Origin: Clostridiaceae bacterium
GTDB lineage: Bacteria > Bacillota > Clostridia > Lachnospirales > Lachnospiraceae
NCBI GenBank assembly: GCA_009911065.1
Contig: QXWR01000018.1
Span: forward strand, 28,223-92,222
Reading direction: 5' to 3'
DNA: 64,000 bases
The notes under the pieces are model-generated. The model ran no database searches and was not told where the DNA came from. It saw only the letters and a list, made by a program, of their open reading frames with translations. Positions 27,069 through 35,669 of the stretch are shown here, piece by piece. Position 1 is the first letter of the stretch; each line of letters starts with the position of its first letter. A program made the position numbers and the translations under genes.

Positions 27069-27638
27069 ATGACTTATTATTTAATTGATTATGAAAACAC
27101 TGGAGAAAATGGGCTGGAAGGTCTGCTGGATTTACAGAGCAGTGATAAAGTGGTGATTTTTTACAGTGAAAATGCAGATAAGATGAGTTTTGACCTTCAT
27201 CAGCAGTTACAGGAGTGCGATGCAGTTATTGAGTTTCAGAAAATTGCTGTCGGAAAGAAAAATGCCCTGGATTTTCAGCTGGCAGCTTATTTGGGATATT
27301 TGATGGCAAAAGAAGAGAACGGTCAGTTTTGTATTGTCAGCAAGGACCTTGGTTATGAGGTGCTTCTGGATTTCTGGCAGGGGAAAAATATAAAACGAAT
27401 CGATTCCATTTCCATGGGGACGGAAAGAAGCATAAAAGGGCGGGATGCTTTGGAGGAGAAGCTTCGCCTTTTGGTGGGAGAAGAAGATCTTCCCATTGTG
27501 ATTCAGTGTGTAGGCAGCGGCAAAAGCAAGCAGATTGTCAACAACATGCTGGTAAAACAGTGCGGCAGCAAGAGAGCGGGAGAGTTGTATAAGAAAATCA
27601 AACCGCTTTTGAAAGAAAAAAAGGAAAGCAGGAAATAA
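27069..27638 (+). CDS. PIN-like domain protein (probable ribonuclease fold)
   Basis: A 189-residue protein with acidic positions arranged as in PIN-like domains: YYLIDYENTG at the N-terminus, KKNALDFQLAAYLGYLM in the middle, and FCIVSKDLGYEVLL. PIN domains typically bind metal and cleave RNA. The C-terminal 50 residues are Lys-rich and may bind nucleic acid. It lies 64 bases after the DEAD-box helicase and two bases before a Nudix hydrolase gene, so the three could act in RNA or nucleotide turnover. There is no adjacent antitoxin, so a toxin-antitoxin reading is not supported. Confidence 0.75.
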   Translation: MTYYLIDYENTGENGLEGLLDLQSSDKVVIFYSENADKMSFDLHQQLQECDAVIEFQKIAVGKKNALDFQLAAYLGYLMAKEENGQFCIVSKDLGYEVLLDFWQGKNIKRIDSISMGTERSIKGRDALEEKLRLLVGEEDLPIVIQCVGSGKSKQIVNNMLVKQCGSKRAGELYKKIKPLLKEKKESRK

Positions 27639-27639
27639 G

Positions 27640-28116
27640 ATGGTTCGTTTAAGTACCTTGTGTTATCTGGAGCGGGACGGCCAGTATTTGATGCTTCACC
27701 GGACCAGGAAAAAGAACGACATAAATCAGGATAAATGGATTGGGGTGGGAGGACATTTTGAGGAGGATGAAAGTCCGGAGGAATGTCTTTTGCGGGAGGT
27801 AAAGGAGGAGACCGGATATAGGCTCACTTCTTTTTGGTACCGGGGGATCGTCACCTTTGTGTCAGGAAACGGGGTCACAGAATATATGTCTTTATTTACA
27901 GCAGATGGGTTCACTGGTCAGGAGATTGTCTGTGACGAGGGAGAACTTATGTGGGTGGATAAGGAAAAGGTGCTGGAATTGAATTTGTGGGAGGGGGATA
28001 AAATTTTCCTTAGGCTTCTTGAGGAGAAGAGAGAGTTCTTCTCCCTAAAGCTGGTGTACGACGGAGCCGGAAGACTGACTGAAGCAGCGCTGAACGGAAA
28101 TGGGCTGGATATTTAA
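27640..28116 (+). CDS. Nudix hydrolase, MutT-like (8-oxo-dGTP diphosphatase family)
   Basis: Pyrophosphohydrolase of 158 residues. The Nudix box is complete: G38-x5-E44-x7-REVKEETGY (52-60), preceded by DKWIGVGGHFE. The substrate side, with YLMLHRTRKKNDIN and a later DEGELMWVDKEKVLELNLWEGD, is typical of the 8-oxo-dGTP diphosphatase group, so it may sanitise the nucleotide pool; other nucleotides are possible. It starts right after the PIN-like gene and converges with the YihY gene, whose stop lies seven bases away. Confidence 0.88.
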   Translation: MVRLSTLCYLERDGQYLMLHRTRKKNDINQDKWIGVGGHFEEDESPEECLLREVKEETGYRLTSFWYRGIVTFVSGNGVTEYMSLFTADGFTGQEIVCDEGELMWVDKEKVLELNLWEGDKIFLRLLEEKREFFSLKLVYDGAGRLTEAALNGNGLDI

Positions 28117-28122
28117 AAAGCT

Positions 28123-28968
28123 TTAGAATCCTCTGGAAACCGTGGGACGACTTTTTTCGTCTATCATAAGAGCAGTATTAATCTCTGCACCGATAAAAAG
28201 GATGCAGATGCAAAAGTACAGCCAGAGCATAAGCAATACCACGGCAGCCAAACTTCCGTACATGTAGGAATAATTGCTGAAATGGGTAAAGTACAAAGAG
28301 AATCCAAAGGAAAACAGCAGCCAGCAAATGGCTGCAAAAACAGCCCCAGGCAGCTGCTGCCAGGGGTTTTGTTTTTTTGCGGGAACAATGGTGTAGAGCA
28401 GTACAAAGGCAAACAAAAACAGCGTGATGGAAAGCAGGCCGCGGAAACTGATCACATGACGGGTGAAGGCTTCCAGCAGAGGGAAAAACCGCAAAAACAG
28501 GTTTTGGATTGCACGGCCAAATACAAGAAGCACCAGGGAGACGGCACAGACTACCATAAAAAGCAGGGTGTATCCGGCGCAGATCAGACGGCGCATCAGA
28601 TAGCCCCTTTTTTGCGAGCTTCCATAAATGCGGTTCAGACCACGCTCAATCCCCATCATGCCTCTGGCAGCAGACCACAAAGCCAAAAGAGCCGTGATGG
28701 ACAGCATGGTGCCGGGGGATTTTAAATACAGATCATCCAGAATGGATAGAATCAATGCATCTAACATATCCGGCATAATCTGAACCAGAATCATCTGTAA
28801 GTCCGACTTGTTGACAGACGGAATGAACTGAATCAAAGTCAGCAAAAGCATGAGAAAAGGAAAAAAGGCAAGAACGAGGAAAAAGGATGCCTGGGCCGCA
28901 TAAACCGTGACTTCATCCTTTCCATATTTGTGACAGATGCGCAGACAATTCAGGGAAAAGCGAATCAT
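28123..28968 (-). CDS. YihY/BrkB family inner membrane protein
   Basis: Polytopic membrane protein with about six transmembrane helices and family motifs YAAQASFFLVLAFFPFLMLLL, ALWSAARGMMGIERGLNRIYG and a C-terminal YGSLAAVVLLMLWLYFC. Function is not established for most members; the old ribonuclease BN label was an error of annotation. The longest frame starts at 29121, but the ATG at 28968 has a GAGGA ribosome site and gives the expected 281-residue protein. The chosen start also places a good promoter (29004-29032) upstream rather than inside the gene. Confidence 0.9.
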   Translation of the reverse strand: MIRFSLNCLRICHKYGKDEVTVYAAQASFFLVLAFFPFLMLLLTLIQFIPSVNKSDLQMILVQIMPDMLDALILSILDDLYLKSPGTMLSITALLALWSAARGMMGIERGLNRIYGSSQKRGYLMRRLICAGYTLLFMVVCAVSLVLLVFGRAIQNLFLRFFPLLEAFTRHVISFRGLLSITLFLFAFVLLYTIVPAKKQNPWQQLPGAVFAAICWLLFSFGFSLYFTHFSNYSYMYGSLAAVVLLMLWLYFCICILFIGAEINTALMIDEKSRPTVSRGF

Positions 28969-29003
28969 AATATATCCTCGTTTCTTTCTTTGTTTTTCAC
29001 TAT

Positions 29004-29032
29004 ATAGTAACACAGGAAAAGATGATTGACAA
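29004..29032 (-). promoter_or_regulatory. Sigma-A promoter for the YihY gene
   Basis: On the minus strand TTGTCA (29032-29027) and TACTAT (29009-29004) are 17 bases apart, 35 bases before the chosen ATG. Confidence 0.6.
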
Positions 29033-29057
29033 GGCTGGAAAAAGGATGAAAAAGCCC

Positions 29058-29087
29058 TTGTCAGAAATATTACCAGTATGTTACAAT
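29058..29087 (+). promoter_or_regulatory. Sigma-A promoter for the ABC exporter operon
   Basis: TTGTCA (29058-29063) and TACAAT (29082-29087) are 18 bases apart. The site lies about 75 bases before the first ABC gene and faces away from the YihY promoter. Confidence 0.55.
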
Positions 29088-29163
29088 TTCCAGTGGCAGC
29101 CAAATACCTCGCTGTAAACAACGGGGCATGGGATTTGCAAGAAACCGGGAGGAGGCAGGAGAC

Positions 29164-30918
29164 ATGAAAAAACTTCTGAAATATTTGAAGAACTATAAGC
29201 TTGAAAGTGTGCTGGGACCACTATTTAAGATGTTAGAGGCCAGTTTTGAGCTGTTTGTGCCACTGGTAATGGCCCAGATGATTGATATAGGCATCAAAAA
29301 CCAGGATGTGCCTTATATTATGAAAATGGGCGGTCTTTTGGTGCTTTTAGGGGTCATTGGCCTGACCTGTTCTTTAACGGCTCAGTTTTTTGCTGCAAAA
29401 GCATCGGTCGGGTTCAGCACGGCTCTGCGAAATGATTTGTTTGCTCATATTAACCATTTATCCTATGCAGAACAGGATGGGATTGGAACTGCTGCTTTGA
29501 TTACCCGGATGACCAGTGATGTGAATCAGGTTCAGTCCGGACTTAATCTGGCTTTGCGGCTTCTTTTACGTTCCCCCTTTATTGTATTTGGGGCCATGGT
29601 AATGGCATTTACGGTCAATGTAAAGGCAGCCATGGTGTTTGTGGTGACGATTCCAGCTTTAAGCGTGGTGGTATTTGGGATTATGGCATGGAGTATGCCA
29701 TTGTATAAAAAGGTGCAGAGACAGTTGGATCAAGTGACCCTTGCCACCAGAGAAAGCCTGACAGGAGCACGTGTGGTCCGGGCCTTTAACCGGCAGGAAG
29801 ATGAGATTGCCCGGTTTGACGAGTCTAATAGCCAGCTGGTGCGGTTTCAGATTTTTGTAGGAAAGATTTCCGCCCTGATGAATCCCATTACCTATGTGAT
29901 CGTCAATCTGGCCATAGTTGCTGTGGTGTGGATTTCCGGAAAACAGGTGGACGGGGGAATCATCACTCAGGGAGAGACCGTGGCTCTGGTCAACTACATG
30001 TCTCAGATTCTGGTGGAGCTGATTAAGATGGCAAATTTGATTGTGTCCATATCCAAGGCCCTGGCCTGCGCCAACCGAATCAGCACCGTGTTGGAGGAAA
30101 AGAGCAGTATTGTAGATCCGGCGGGAGCAAAAGAGACGAAAAGCAAAATTTCTGAAAAAGAAGAAAACGGGTCTTCTATAAAGGTTCGTTTCCGGCAGGT
30201 GAATTTTGCATATAAAAAGGCAAAAGAGGATGCTCTTTCCCATATTGATTTTGCGGCAGAGAAAGGGCAGACCATTGGTATTATTGGCGGTACCGGATCT
30301 GGAAAATCTTCTCTGGTAAATTTGATTCCGCGTTTTTATGATGTGCGGGAGGGAGCCGTGGAAGTAGACGGAAAGGATGTGCGGGAGTATACATTAGAGC
30401 AGCTGCGGCATAAGATTGGAGTGGTGCCGCAAAAGTCTGTGCTTTTTAAGGGAACCTTGCGGGAAAATATGCGGTGGGGGAAAAAAGATGCCACAGATGA
30501 AGAGATTTACAAAGCTCTTACCATGGCCCAGGCCAGAGAATTTGTGGACAGCAAAGAACAGGGGCTTGACCTTGCCATTGAGCAGAACGGAAAGAACTTA
30601 TCCGGCGGACAGCGCCAAAGGCTGACCATTGCCCGTGCTCTGGTGAAATGTCCGGAAATATTAATTATGGACGACAGCGCTTCTGCCCTGGATTTTGCCA
30701 CCGATGCAAAACTGCGGAAGGCGATTTCCGAAGGGACCGAAGATATGACCGTATTCCTTGTGTCCCAGCGGGCGACCACCATTCGGAATGCAGATCAGAT
30801 CATTGTGCTGGACGACGGACAGGTTGCTGGTCTTGGAACCCATGAGGAGCTTGTAAAGAATTGTGAAATATACCGGGAAATCTGTCTTTCCCAGCTGTCA
30901 GAAAAGGAGGTGCTGTGA
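29164..30918 (+). CDS. ABC exporter half-transporter with degenerate ATP site
   Basis: Type IV ABC exporter subunit: six membrane helices (about 1-320) and a C-terminal nucleotide-binding domain with Walker A GGTGSGKSS (from G375) and signature LSGGQRQR. The catalytic glutamate after Walker B is aspartate (MDDSASALD, D504), and the switch histidine is glutamine (VSQRATTI, Q535). Those changes are typical of the degenerate subunit of heterodimeric exporters. The ATG at 29164, after a GGAGGAGG stretch, is preferred to the upstream in-frame start at 29128. It is co-transcribed with a second subunit that has a consensus site. Substrate is unknown, with multidrug or lipid the common family choices. 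Confidence 0.93.
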   Translation: MKKLLKYLKNYKLESVLGPLFKMLEASFELFVPLVMAQMIDIGIKNQDVPYIMKMGGLLVLLGVIGLTCSLTAQFFAAKASVGFSTALRNDLFAHINHLSYAEQDGIGTAALITRMTSDVNQVQSGLNLALRLLLRSPFIVFGAMVMAFTVNVKAAMVFVVTIPALSVVVFGIMAWSMPLYKKVQRQLDQVTLATRESLTGARVVRAFNRQEDEIARFDESNSQLVRFQIFVGKISALMNPITYVIVNLAIVAVVWISGKQVDGGIITQGETVALVNYMSQILVELIKMANLIVSISKALACANRISTVLEEKSSIVDPAGAKETKSKISEKEENGSSIKVRFRQVNFAYKKAKEDALSHIDFAAEKGQTIGIIGGTGSGKSSLVNLIPRFYDVREGAVEVDGKDVREYTLEQLRHKIGVVPQKSVLFKGTLRENMRWGKKDATDEEIYKALTMAQAREFVDSKEQGLDLAIEQNGKNLSGGQRQRLTIARALVKCPEILIMDDSASALDFATDAKLRKAISEGTEDMTVFLVSQRATTIRNADQIIVLDDGQVAGLGTHEELVKNCEIYREICLSQLSEKEVL

Positions 30919-30919
30919 G

Positions 30920-32668
30920 ATGAACAAGCAATGGAAGCAGCATAAATCTACTTTGTCCAGGATCTTAAACTATATTGGCGTTTATAAATGGCTTGTATTA
31001 TTTTCCTTGGCTCTGGCAGGCGTAAGTGTTGCCTCCACTCTCTATGTGCCCATATTGGTAGGAGAGGGAGTAGATTTGATTTTAGGACCGGGAAATGTGG
31101 ATTTTGCCGGATTGGCAGTTATTTTAAAACAAATTGCGGCAATCGTGTTATTGACCGCACTTGCCCAATGGCTGATGAATCATATTAATAACCAGATTAC
31201 TTACCATGTAGTGAAAGACATTCGTACCAGAGCCTTTAATCATCTGGAAGTTCTGCCGTTAAGCTATCTGGACACCCATTTATACGGAGACACCATCAGC
31301 CGGATTATTGCAGATATTGACCAGTTTTCCGAAGGACTTTTGATGGGATTTACCCAGCTGTTTACCGGGGTGCTGACCATACTTGGAACCTTAGGGTTTA
31401 TGCTGGCAGTAAACCCCCTGATTACAGTAGTGGTAGTGGTGGTGACGCCATTATCTCTGTTTGTGGCCAGCTATATTGCAAAGAAAACCTATGCCATGTT
31501 CCAGCTTCAGTCAAAAACAAGAGGAGAACTGACTTCTCTTGTGGATGAGATGATTGGAAATCAGAAGGTGGTTCAGGCATTTGGATATGAAAAGGAGGCG
31601 GAAAAACGGTTTGAGGAGATCAATGAAAGGCTGCGTTCATGCAGTCTGCGGGCCATTTTCTTTTCCTCCATCACCAATCCGGCAACCCGGTTTGTCAACA
31701 GTATGGTATACGCCAGCGTGGGGGTGGCAGGAGCTTATGCAGCCATCAAGGGTCTTTTAAGCGTTGGCCAGCTTTCCATCTTTCTAAGCTACGCCAACCA
31801 GTATACCAAGCCATTTAATGAGATTTCAGGAGTGGTGACAGAGTTACAAAATGCTTTGGCCTGCGCCGCAAGGGTATTTGAGCTGATGGATGAACCAGCC
31901 ATCTCGCCGGAGAATAATGCTGTCAGACTGGAAAAAGCAGACGGAAGAGTAGCGTTACAAGATGTTTCCTTTTCCTATAATCCGGAAAACCCGCTGATTG
32001 AACATCTAAATCTGGATGTAAAACCTGGCCAGCGGATTGCCATTGTGGGACCGACCGGCTGTGGAAAAACTACCCTGATCAATCTGCTCATGCGGTTTTA
32101 CGATGTAAGAGGAGGGGAAATTCGCGTCTCCGGCATGGATATTCGCCGGGTAACACGGAAAAGCCTGCGAGCCAACTATGGCATGGTTCTTCAGGAAACC
32201 TGGCTGAAATCCGGTACCATCCGAGAAAATATAGCATATGGAAAGCCAGAAGCATCATTGGAAGAGATCATTCAGGCAGCAAAAGCCGCCCACGCCCACA
32301 GCTTCATCAAGCGAATGCACGACGGATATGACACCATCATATCCGAAGACGGAGGCAACCTGTCCCAGGGGCAGAAACAGCTTTTGTGCATTGCCAGAGT
32401 CATGCTGTGCCTGCCCCCCATGCTGATCTTAGACGAAGCCACCTCCTCCATAGACACCCGAACCGAAATCCGGATTCAAAAAGCATTTGCCACAATGATG
32501 CAAGGCCGCACCAGCTTCATCGTAGCCCACCGCCTCTCCACCATCCGAGAAGCCGACGTCATCCTAGTAATGAAAGACGGCCACATCATCGAACAAGGCA
32601 CCCACGACACTCTGCTAACCCAAAACGGTTTCTACAAAAATTTATATGAGAGTCAATTTTCACGTTAG
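30920..32668 (+). CDS. ABC exporter half-transporter with consensus ATP site
   Basis: Partner of the preceding gene: six membrane helices, then a nucleotide-binding domain with GPTGCGKTT, signature LSQGQKQ, a consensus catalytic glutamate (LDEATSSID, E506) and switch histidine (AHRLST, H537). Together the two form a heterodimeric exporter. The ATG at 30920 lies one base after the upstream stop, behind AAGGAGG, and gives 582 residues; a longer frame from 30863 overlaps the upstream gene without support. From about 32280 to its end the codons switch to mostly C-ending forms, unlike the first 80 percent of the gene, while the protein motifs stay intact. Confidence 0.93.
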   Translation: MNKQWKQHKSTLSRILNYIGVYKWLVLFSLALAGVSVASTLYVPILVGEGVDLILGPGNVDFAGLAVILKQIAAIVLLTALAQWLMNHINNQITYHVVKDIRTRAFNHLEVLPLSYLDTHLYGDTISRIIADIDQFSEGLLMGFTQLFTGVLTILGTLGFMLAVNPLITVVVVVVTPLSLFVASYIAKKTYAMFQLQSKTRGELTSLVDEMIGNQKVVQAFGYEKEAEKRFEEINERLRSCSLRAIFFSSITNPATRFVNSMVYASVGVAGAYAAIKGLLSVGQLSIFLSYANQYTKPFNEISGVVTELQNALACAARVFELMDEPAISPENNAVRLEKADGRVALQDVSFSYNPENPLIEHLNLDVKPGQRIAIVGPTGCGKTTLINLLMRFYDVRGGEIRVSGMDIRRVTRKSLRANYGMVLQETWLKSGTIRENIAYGKPEASLEEIIQAAKAAHAHSFIKRMHDGYDTIISEDGGNLSQGQKQLLCIARVMLCLPPMLILDEATSSIDTRTEIRIQKAFATMMQGRTSFIVAHRLSTIREADVILVMKDGHIIEQGTHDTLLTQNGFYKNLYESQFSR

Positions 32669-32681
32669 CAATGAGCGCTGC

Positions 32682-32755
32682 GAATAAAAGTAGGCAAGGA
32701 GGGCTGTTATGAGCTGCCCTTGCTCATAAAAAGCCCTCCTTGCCTACTTTTATTC
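32682..32755. repeat. Long near-perfect hairpin element between the ABC operon and aroD
   Basis: Left arm 32682-32714 and right arm 32722-32755 are reverse complements apart from one small bulge, with a seven-base loop. It is much longer than ordinary terminators and lacks a proper T-tract. Each strand contains a ribosome-site-like GGAGGG followed by a tiny open frame. The downstream flank (32757-32805) holds further short GC-rich repeats. It may be a dispersed hairpin element or a structured RNA that also stops transcription. Confidence 0.75.
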
Positions 32756-32831
32756 ATAGGGCGAAGCCCGTGACCGAGGCAAAGCCGAGGCAAGCGCGGA
32801 GAATCCCGGAGCCAAAAAAAAGCAGACCACT

Positions 32832-32841
32832 CCCCCCCCCC
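32832..32841 (+). repeat. Ten-C homopolymer upstream of aroD
   Basis: A run of ten cytosines lies about 50 bases before the aroD start in a C-rich intergenic stretch. Such tracts can change length by slippage, but no switching element is evident nearby. Confidence 0.7.
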
Positions 32842-32891
32842 GCAATTATAACCCACCCCCACTCCCACAACCCAAAAGGAGAGAAAAATAA

Positions 32892-33659
32892 ATGAAGCCA
32901 ATCACAATCCGAAACCTATCCATAGGAAAAGGAAGGCCCAAAATCTGCATTCCCATCATAGCCTCTGACAAAGAAGAAATCCTAGCGGCAGCAAAAGAGA
33001 TCATCCAGCTGCCAGCAGATTTAATAGAATGGCGGGCAGACTGGTATGAAGACGCATATCACCCTGAAAAAGTACTGGAACTAGCCAGTCAGATGCGGCA
33101 GATATTAGGAAATCTTCCGTTCCTTTTCACCTTCCGGACCGAAAGGGAAGGAGGAGAAAAATCCATTACTCCAGAAGAATACTTAAACCTAAACCTAGTC
33201 ATGGCAGAAAGCGGTTACATAGATCTGTTGGACGTAGAGCTTTTTACCGGCGAAACCGCTGTGACGCAGATCATACAAAAAGCCCATGAAAACCAAGTTC
33301 GGGTCATGCTATCCAATCACGATTTCTTTAAGACCCCTCCCAAAGAGGAACTAGAAGGCCGCTTAAAGAAAATGCACCAGCTGGGAGGCGATATTTTAAA
33401 GCTTGCCATGATGCCCCAGTCAAAACGAGATCTGCTGACACTTTTAGAAGTCACGCTGGAGATGAGCGAAGCCATAGCAGACTGTCCGATTGTCACTATG
33501 TCCATGGGTTCCATGGGAGTAATCAGCCGGCTGGCAGGAGAGACCTTTGGCTCTGCCATTACATTTGGGGCGGCAAAACAAAGATCTGCTCCAGGGCAGG
33601 TAGAGGTGAGAGAACTGACCGAAGCGTTAGAGATCATTCACCGGAATCAAAATTTTTAG
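32892..33659 (+). CDS. aroD: 3-dehydroquinate dehydratase, type I
   Basis: Shikimate-pathway enzyme that dehydrates 3-dehydroquinate through a Schiff base. At 255 residues it has the type I length and residues: H143 in LSNHDFF and the Schiff-base lysine K170 in ILKLAMMP, with DLIEWRADWY and TFRTEREGG further upstream. AAGGAG lies eight bases before the ATG. The gene is isolated from other aro genes. Its first half (to about 33330) shows the same C- and A-ending codon preference seen at the end of the upstream ABC gene; the second half returns to normal usage. Confidence 0.95.
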   Translation: MKPITIRNLSIGKGRPKICIPIIASDKEEILAAAKEIIQLPADLIEWRADWYEDAYHPEKVLELASQMRQILGNLPFLFTFRTEREGGEKSITPEEYLNLNLVMAESGYIDLLDVELFTGETAVTQIIQKAHENQVRVMLSNHDFFKTPPKEELEGRLKKMHQLGGDILKLAMMPQSKRDLLTLLEVTLEMSEAIADCPIVTMSMGSMGVISRLAGETFGSAITFGAAKQRSAPGQVEVRELTEALEIIHRNQNF

Positions 33660-33689
33660 AATACTTTTATAAACAAAATTCGCTTCTTG

Positions 33690-33698
33690 TGGTATACT
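33690..33698 (+). promoter_or_regulatory. Extended -10 promoter for the two-component operon
   Basis: TGG followed by TATACT (33693-33698) forms an extended -10 element about 100 bases before the kinase start. A convincing -35 box is not present, as expected for extended -10 promoters. Confidence 0.45.
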
Positions 33699-33800
33699 GA
33701 TATTTTAGAGGAACACTGTTTTTACTGCGGGCTATCTGAAAAATAAGATTTCCCATGTTGGATGCCGGACTTGCCATGTGCCAAAAAGGAGTGGGTTTTT

Positions 33801-34913
33801 ATGAAGATGCAGACCCGATTACTGATTGCATTTCTGACCTTCAGCATTCTTCCGATTATTTTTGCAGGAATGCTGATTTCCATGAACAAGCTGTTTTTGC
33901 TGTATCTGTTTGACGAATTTGATTCTGAAGTGAGAAGCATGGTCGTGCAGATGCTGGTTTCCGGGGTGTTTATGCTGGTTTTTATTTCTGCAGCTATGAC
34001 CATGTGGGTTTACCGGTCTCTGGTTCAGCCAATCAGCAAGCTTCAGGAAGCAGTTCGAAAAATTCGGGACGGCAATTTGGACTTTACCATGGATGTGGAA
34101 GAAGACGATGAGATTGGACAGCTCTGTCAGGACTTTGAAGAGATGAGGATTCGTCTGAAAGAGAATGCAGAAGAGAAGATTCAGGATGACATTGAGAACA
34201 AAGAGCTGATCAGTAATATTTCCCATGATTTAAAGACTCCTATTACAGCGATTAAAGGGTATGTGGAGGGGATTATGGACGGAGTGGCATCTTCCCCAGA
34301 GAAGCTGGATAAATACATTCGCACCATTTATAACAAGGCCAATGATATGGACCGGCTGATTGACGAGCTGACGTTTTATTCTAAAATTGACACCAACAAG
34401 ATTCCCTATGCCTTTTCCAAGATCAATGTAGGCAGTTATTTTAGGGACTGCGCCGAAGAGGTAGGCTTAGATATGGAGTCCCGTGGTATTGAGTTCGGAT
34501 ACTTTAATTATGTAAATGATGAGGTGACGGTGATTGCCGACGCAGAGCAGATGAAGCGGGTAATCAACAACATTATCGGCAACTCGGTCAAATATCTGGA
34601 TAAAGAGCGGGGGATGATTAACATCCGCATTAAAGATGTGGGGGATTTTGTCCAGGTAGAGATTGAGGACAATGGGCGGGGGATTGCGTCCAAAGATTTG
34701 CCGTACATTTTTGACCGGTTTTACCGCACCGATTCATCCAGAAACTCATCCCAGGGCGGCAGCGGCATAGGACTGTCCATTGTCCGGAAGATTGTCGAAG
34801 ATCACGGAGGGCGGATTTGGGCTACCAGCAAAGAAGGAATGGGAACAGAGATGCATTTTGTTTTGAGAAAATATCAGGAGGTTTTACAGCATGAGCAGGA
34901 TACTGATCATTGA
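33801..34913 (+). CDS. Membrane sensor histidine kinase
   Basis: Two membrane segments (about 7-27 and 48-70) frame a very short extracytoplasmic loop. A HAMP domain (PISKLQEAVRKIRDGNLDF) follows, then the phosphoacceptor H142 in NISHDLKTPITAIKGY and an ATPase domain with NIIGNSVKYLD, DNGRGI and GGSGIGLSI. The small sensor loop suggests sensing within or near the membrane, as in cell-envelope-stress kinases. The start at 33801 (AAGGAG nine bases upstream) is preferred to an in-frame ATG at 33762. The kinase gene precedes and overlaps its response regulator by 23 bases, the reverse of the commonest order. Confidence 0.93.
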   Translation: MKMQTRLLIAFLTFSILPIIFAGMLISMNKLFLLYLFDEFDSEVRSMVVQMLVSGVFMLVFISAAMTMWVYRSLVQPISKLQEAVRKIRDGNLDFTMDVEEDDEIGQLCQDFEEMRIRLKENAEEKIQDDIENKELISNISHDLKTPITAIKGYVEGIMDGVASSPEKLDKYIRTIYNKANDMDRLIDELTFYSKIDTNKIPYAFSKINVGSYFRDCAEEVGLDMESRGIEFGYFNYVNDEVTVIADAEQMKRVINNIIGNSVKYLDKERGMINIRIKDVGDFVQVEIEDNGRGIASKDLPYIFDRFYRTDSSRNSSQGGSGIGLSIVRKIVEDHGGRIWATSKEGMGTEMHFVLRKYQEVLQHEQDTDH

Positions 34914-35580
34914 GGACGAGACCAGCATTGCAGAGCTGGAGCGGGATTATTTGGAATTGAGCGACTTTGAGGTGGAGCTGGAAGAAGACGGTTCCAAAGG
35001 ATTGGAGCGCGCGCTGAACGAAGAATTTGACTTGATGATTCTGGACCTTATGCTGCCTGGGATGGATGGGTTTGAAATCTGCAGGAAGTTCCGGGAAGAG
35101 AAGAATACGCCGATTATTATTATTTCGGCAAAAAAGGAAGATATTGACAAGATACGGGGACTTGGGCTGGGGGCAGACGATTATATGACCAAGCCCTTTA
35201 GTCCCAGCGAGATGGTAGCCCGAGTGAAAGCTCATCTGGCCCGGTATGAGCGGCTGATTGGCAGCGGAAGTCCGGAGAATGAGGTGATTGAGATTCGGGG
35301 ACTGAAGATTGACAAGACTGCCCGCCGGGTGTGGATTCATGGAGAGGAAAAGAATTTTACAACCAAAGAATTTGATCTTTTGGTGTTTCTTGCCCAAAAT
35401 CCCAACCATGTGTATACCAAAGAAGAACTGTTTTCCAAGATTTGGGACATGGAATCCATTGGAGATATTGCCACGGTGACGGTGCATATTAAAAAGATTC
35501 GTGAGAAAATCGAGTTTAATACAGCAAAGCCCCAATATATTGAGACCATATGGGGAGTCGGATACCGGTTTAAAGTATAG
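34891..35580 (+). CDS. OmpR-family response regulator
   Basis: DNA-binding response regulator of 229 residues. The receiver domain has the acidic pocket IIEDE, phosphorylation site D52 in MILDLMLPGMDG, and the conserved lysine in YMTKPF. The C-terminal winged helix shows KEFDLLVFLAQNPNHVYTKEEL and the closing TIWGVGYRFKV typical of OmpR/PhoB proteins. It overlaps the kinase gene, so phosphotransfer between the two is expected. Targets are unknown; the adjacent reverse-palindrome-poor intergenic regions offered no clear binding site. Confidence 0.94.
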   Translation: MSRILIIEDETSIAELERDYLELSDFEVELEEDGSKGLERALNEEFDLMILDLMLPGMDGFEICRKFREEKNTPIIIISAKKEDIDKIRGLGLGADDYMTKPFSPSEMVARVKAHLARYERLIGSGSPENEVIEIRGLKIDKTARRVWIHGEEKNFTTKEFDLLVFLAQNPNHVYTKEELFSKIWDMESIGDIATVTVHIKKIREKIEFNTAKPQYIETIWGVGYRFKV

Positions 35581-35669
35581 GGGAAGCCAAGGAATGGGAT
35601 TTTGTCCCCTTCGGAATTGCAATGGGGCAGAATGGATAGTAAAAAATCAACCAATGAAGGCGAAAGACC

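Noticed and set aside
27069..27638. Toxin of a VapBC-type toxin-antitoxin pair
   Set aside because: There is no small antitoxin gene next to it and its neighbours are a helicase and a Nudix hydrolase.
32702..32755. Tiny open frames with GGAGGG sites on both strands of the long hairpin
   Set aside because: They are 6-16 codons, arise from the inverted repeat itself and have no independent support.
35581..35669. Riboswitch or terminator between the response regulator and the hybrid kinase
   Set aside because: Only a short GTCCCC/GGGGCA pairing is seen, without a T-run or a known aptamer pattern.
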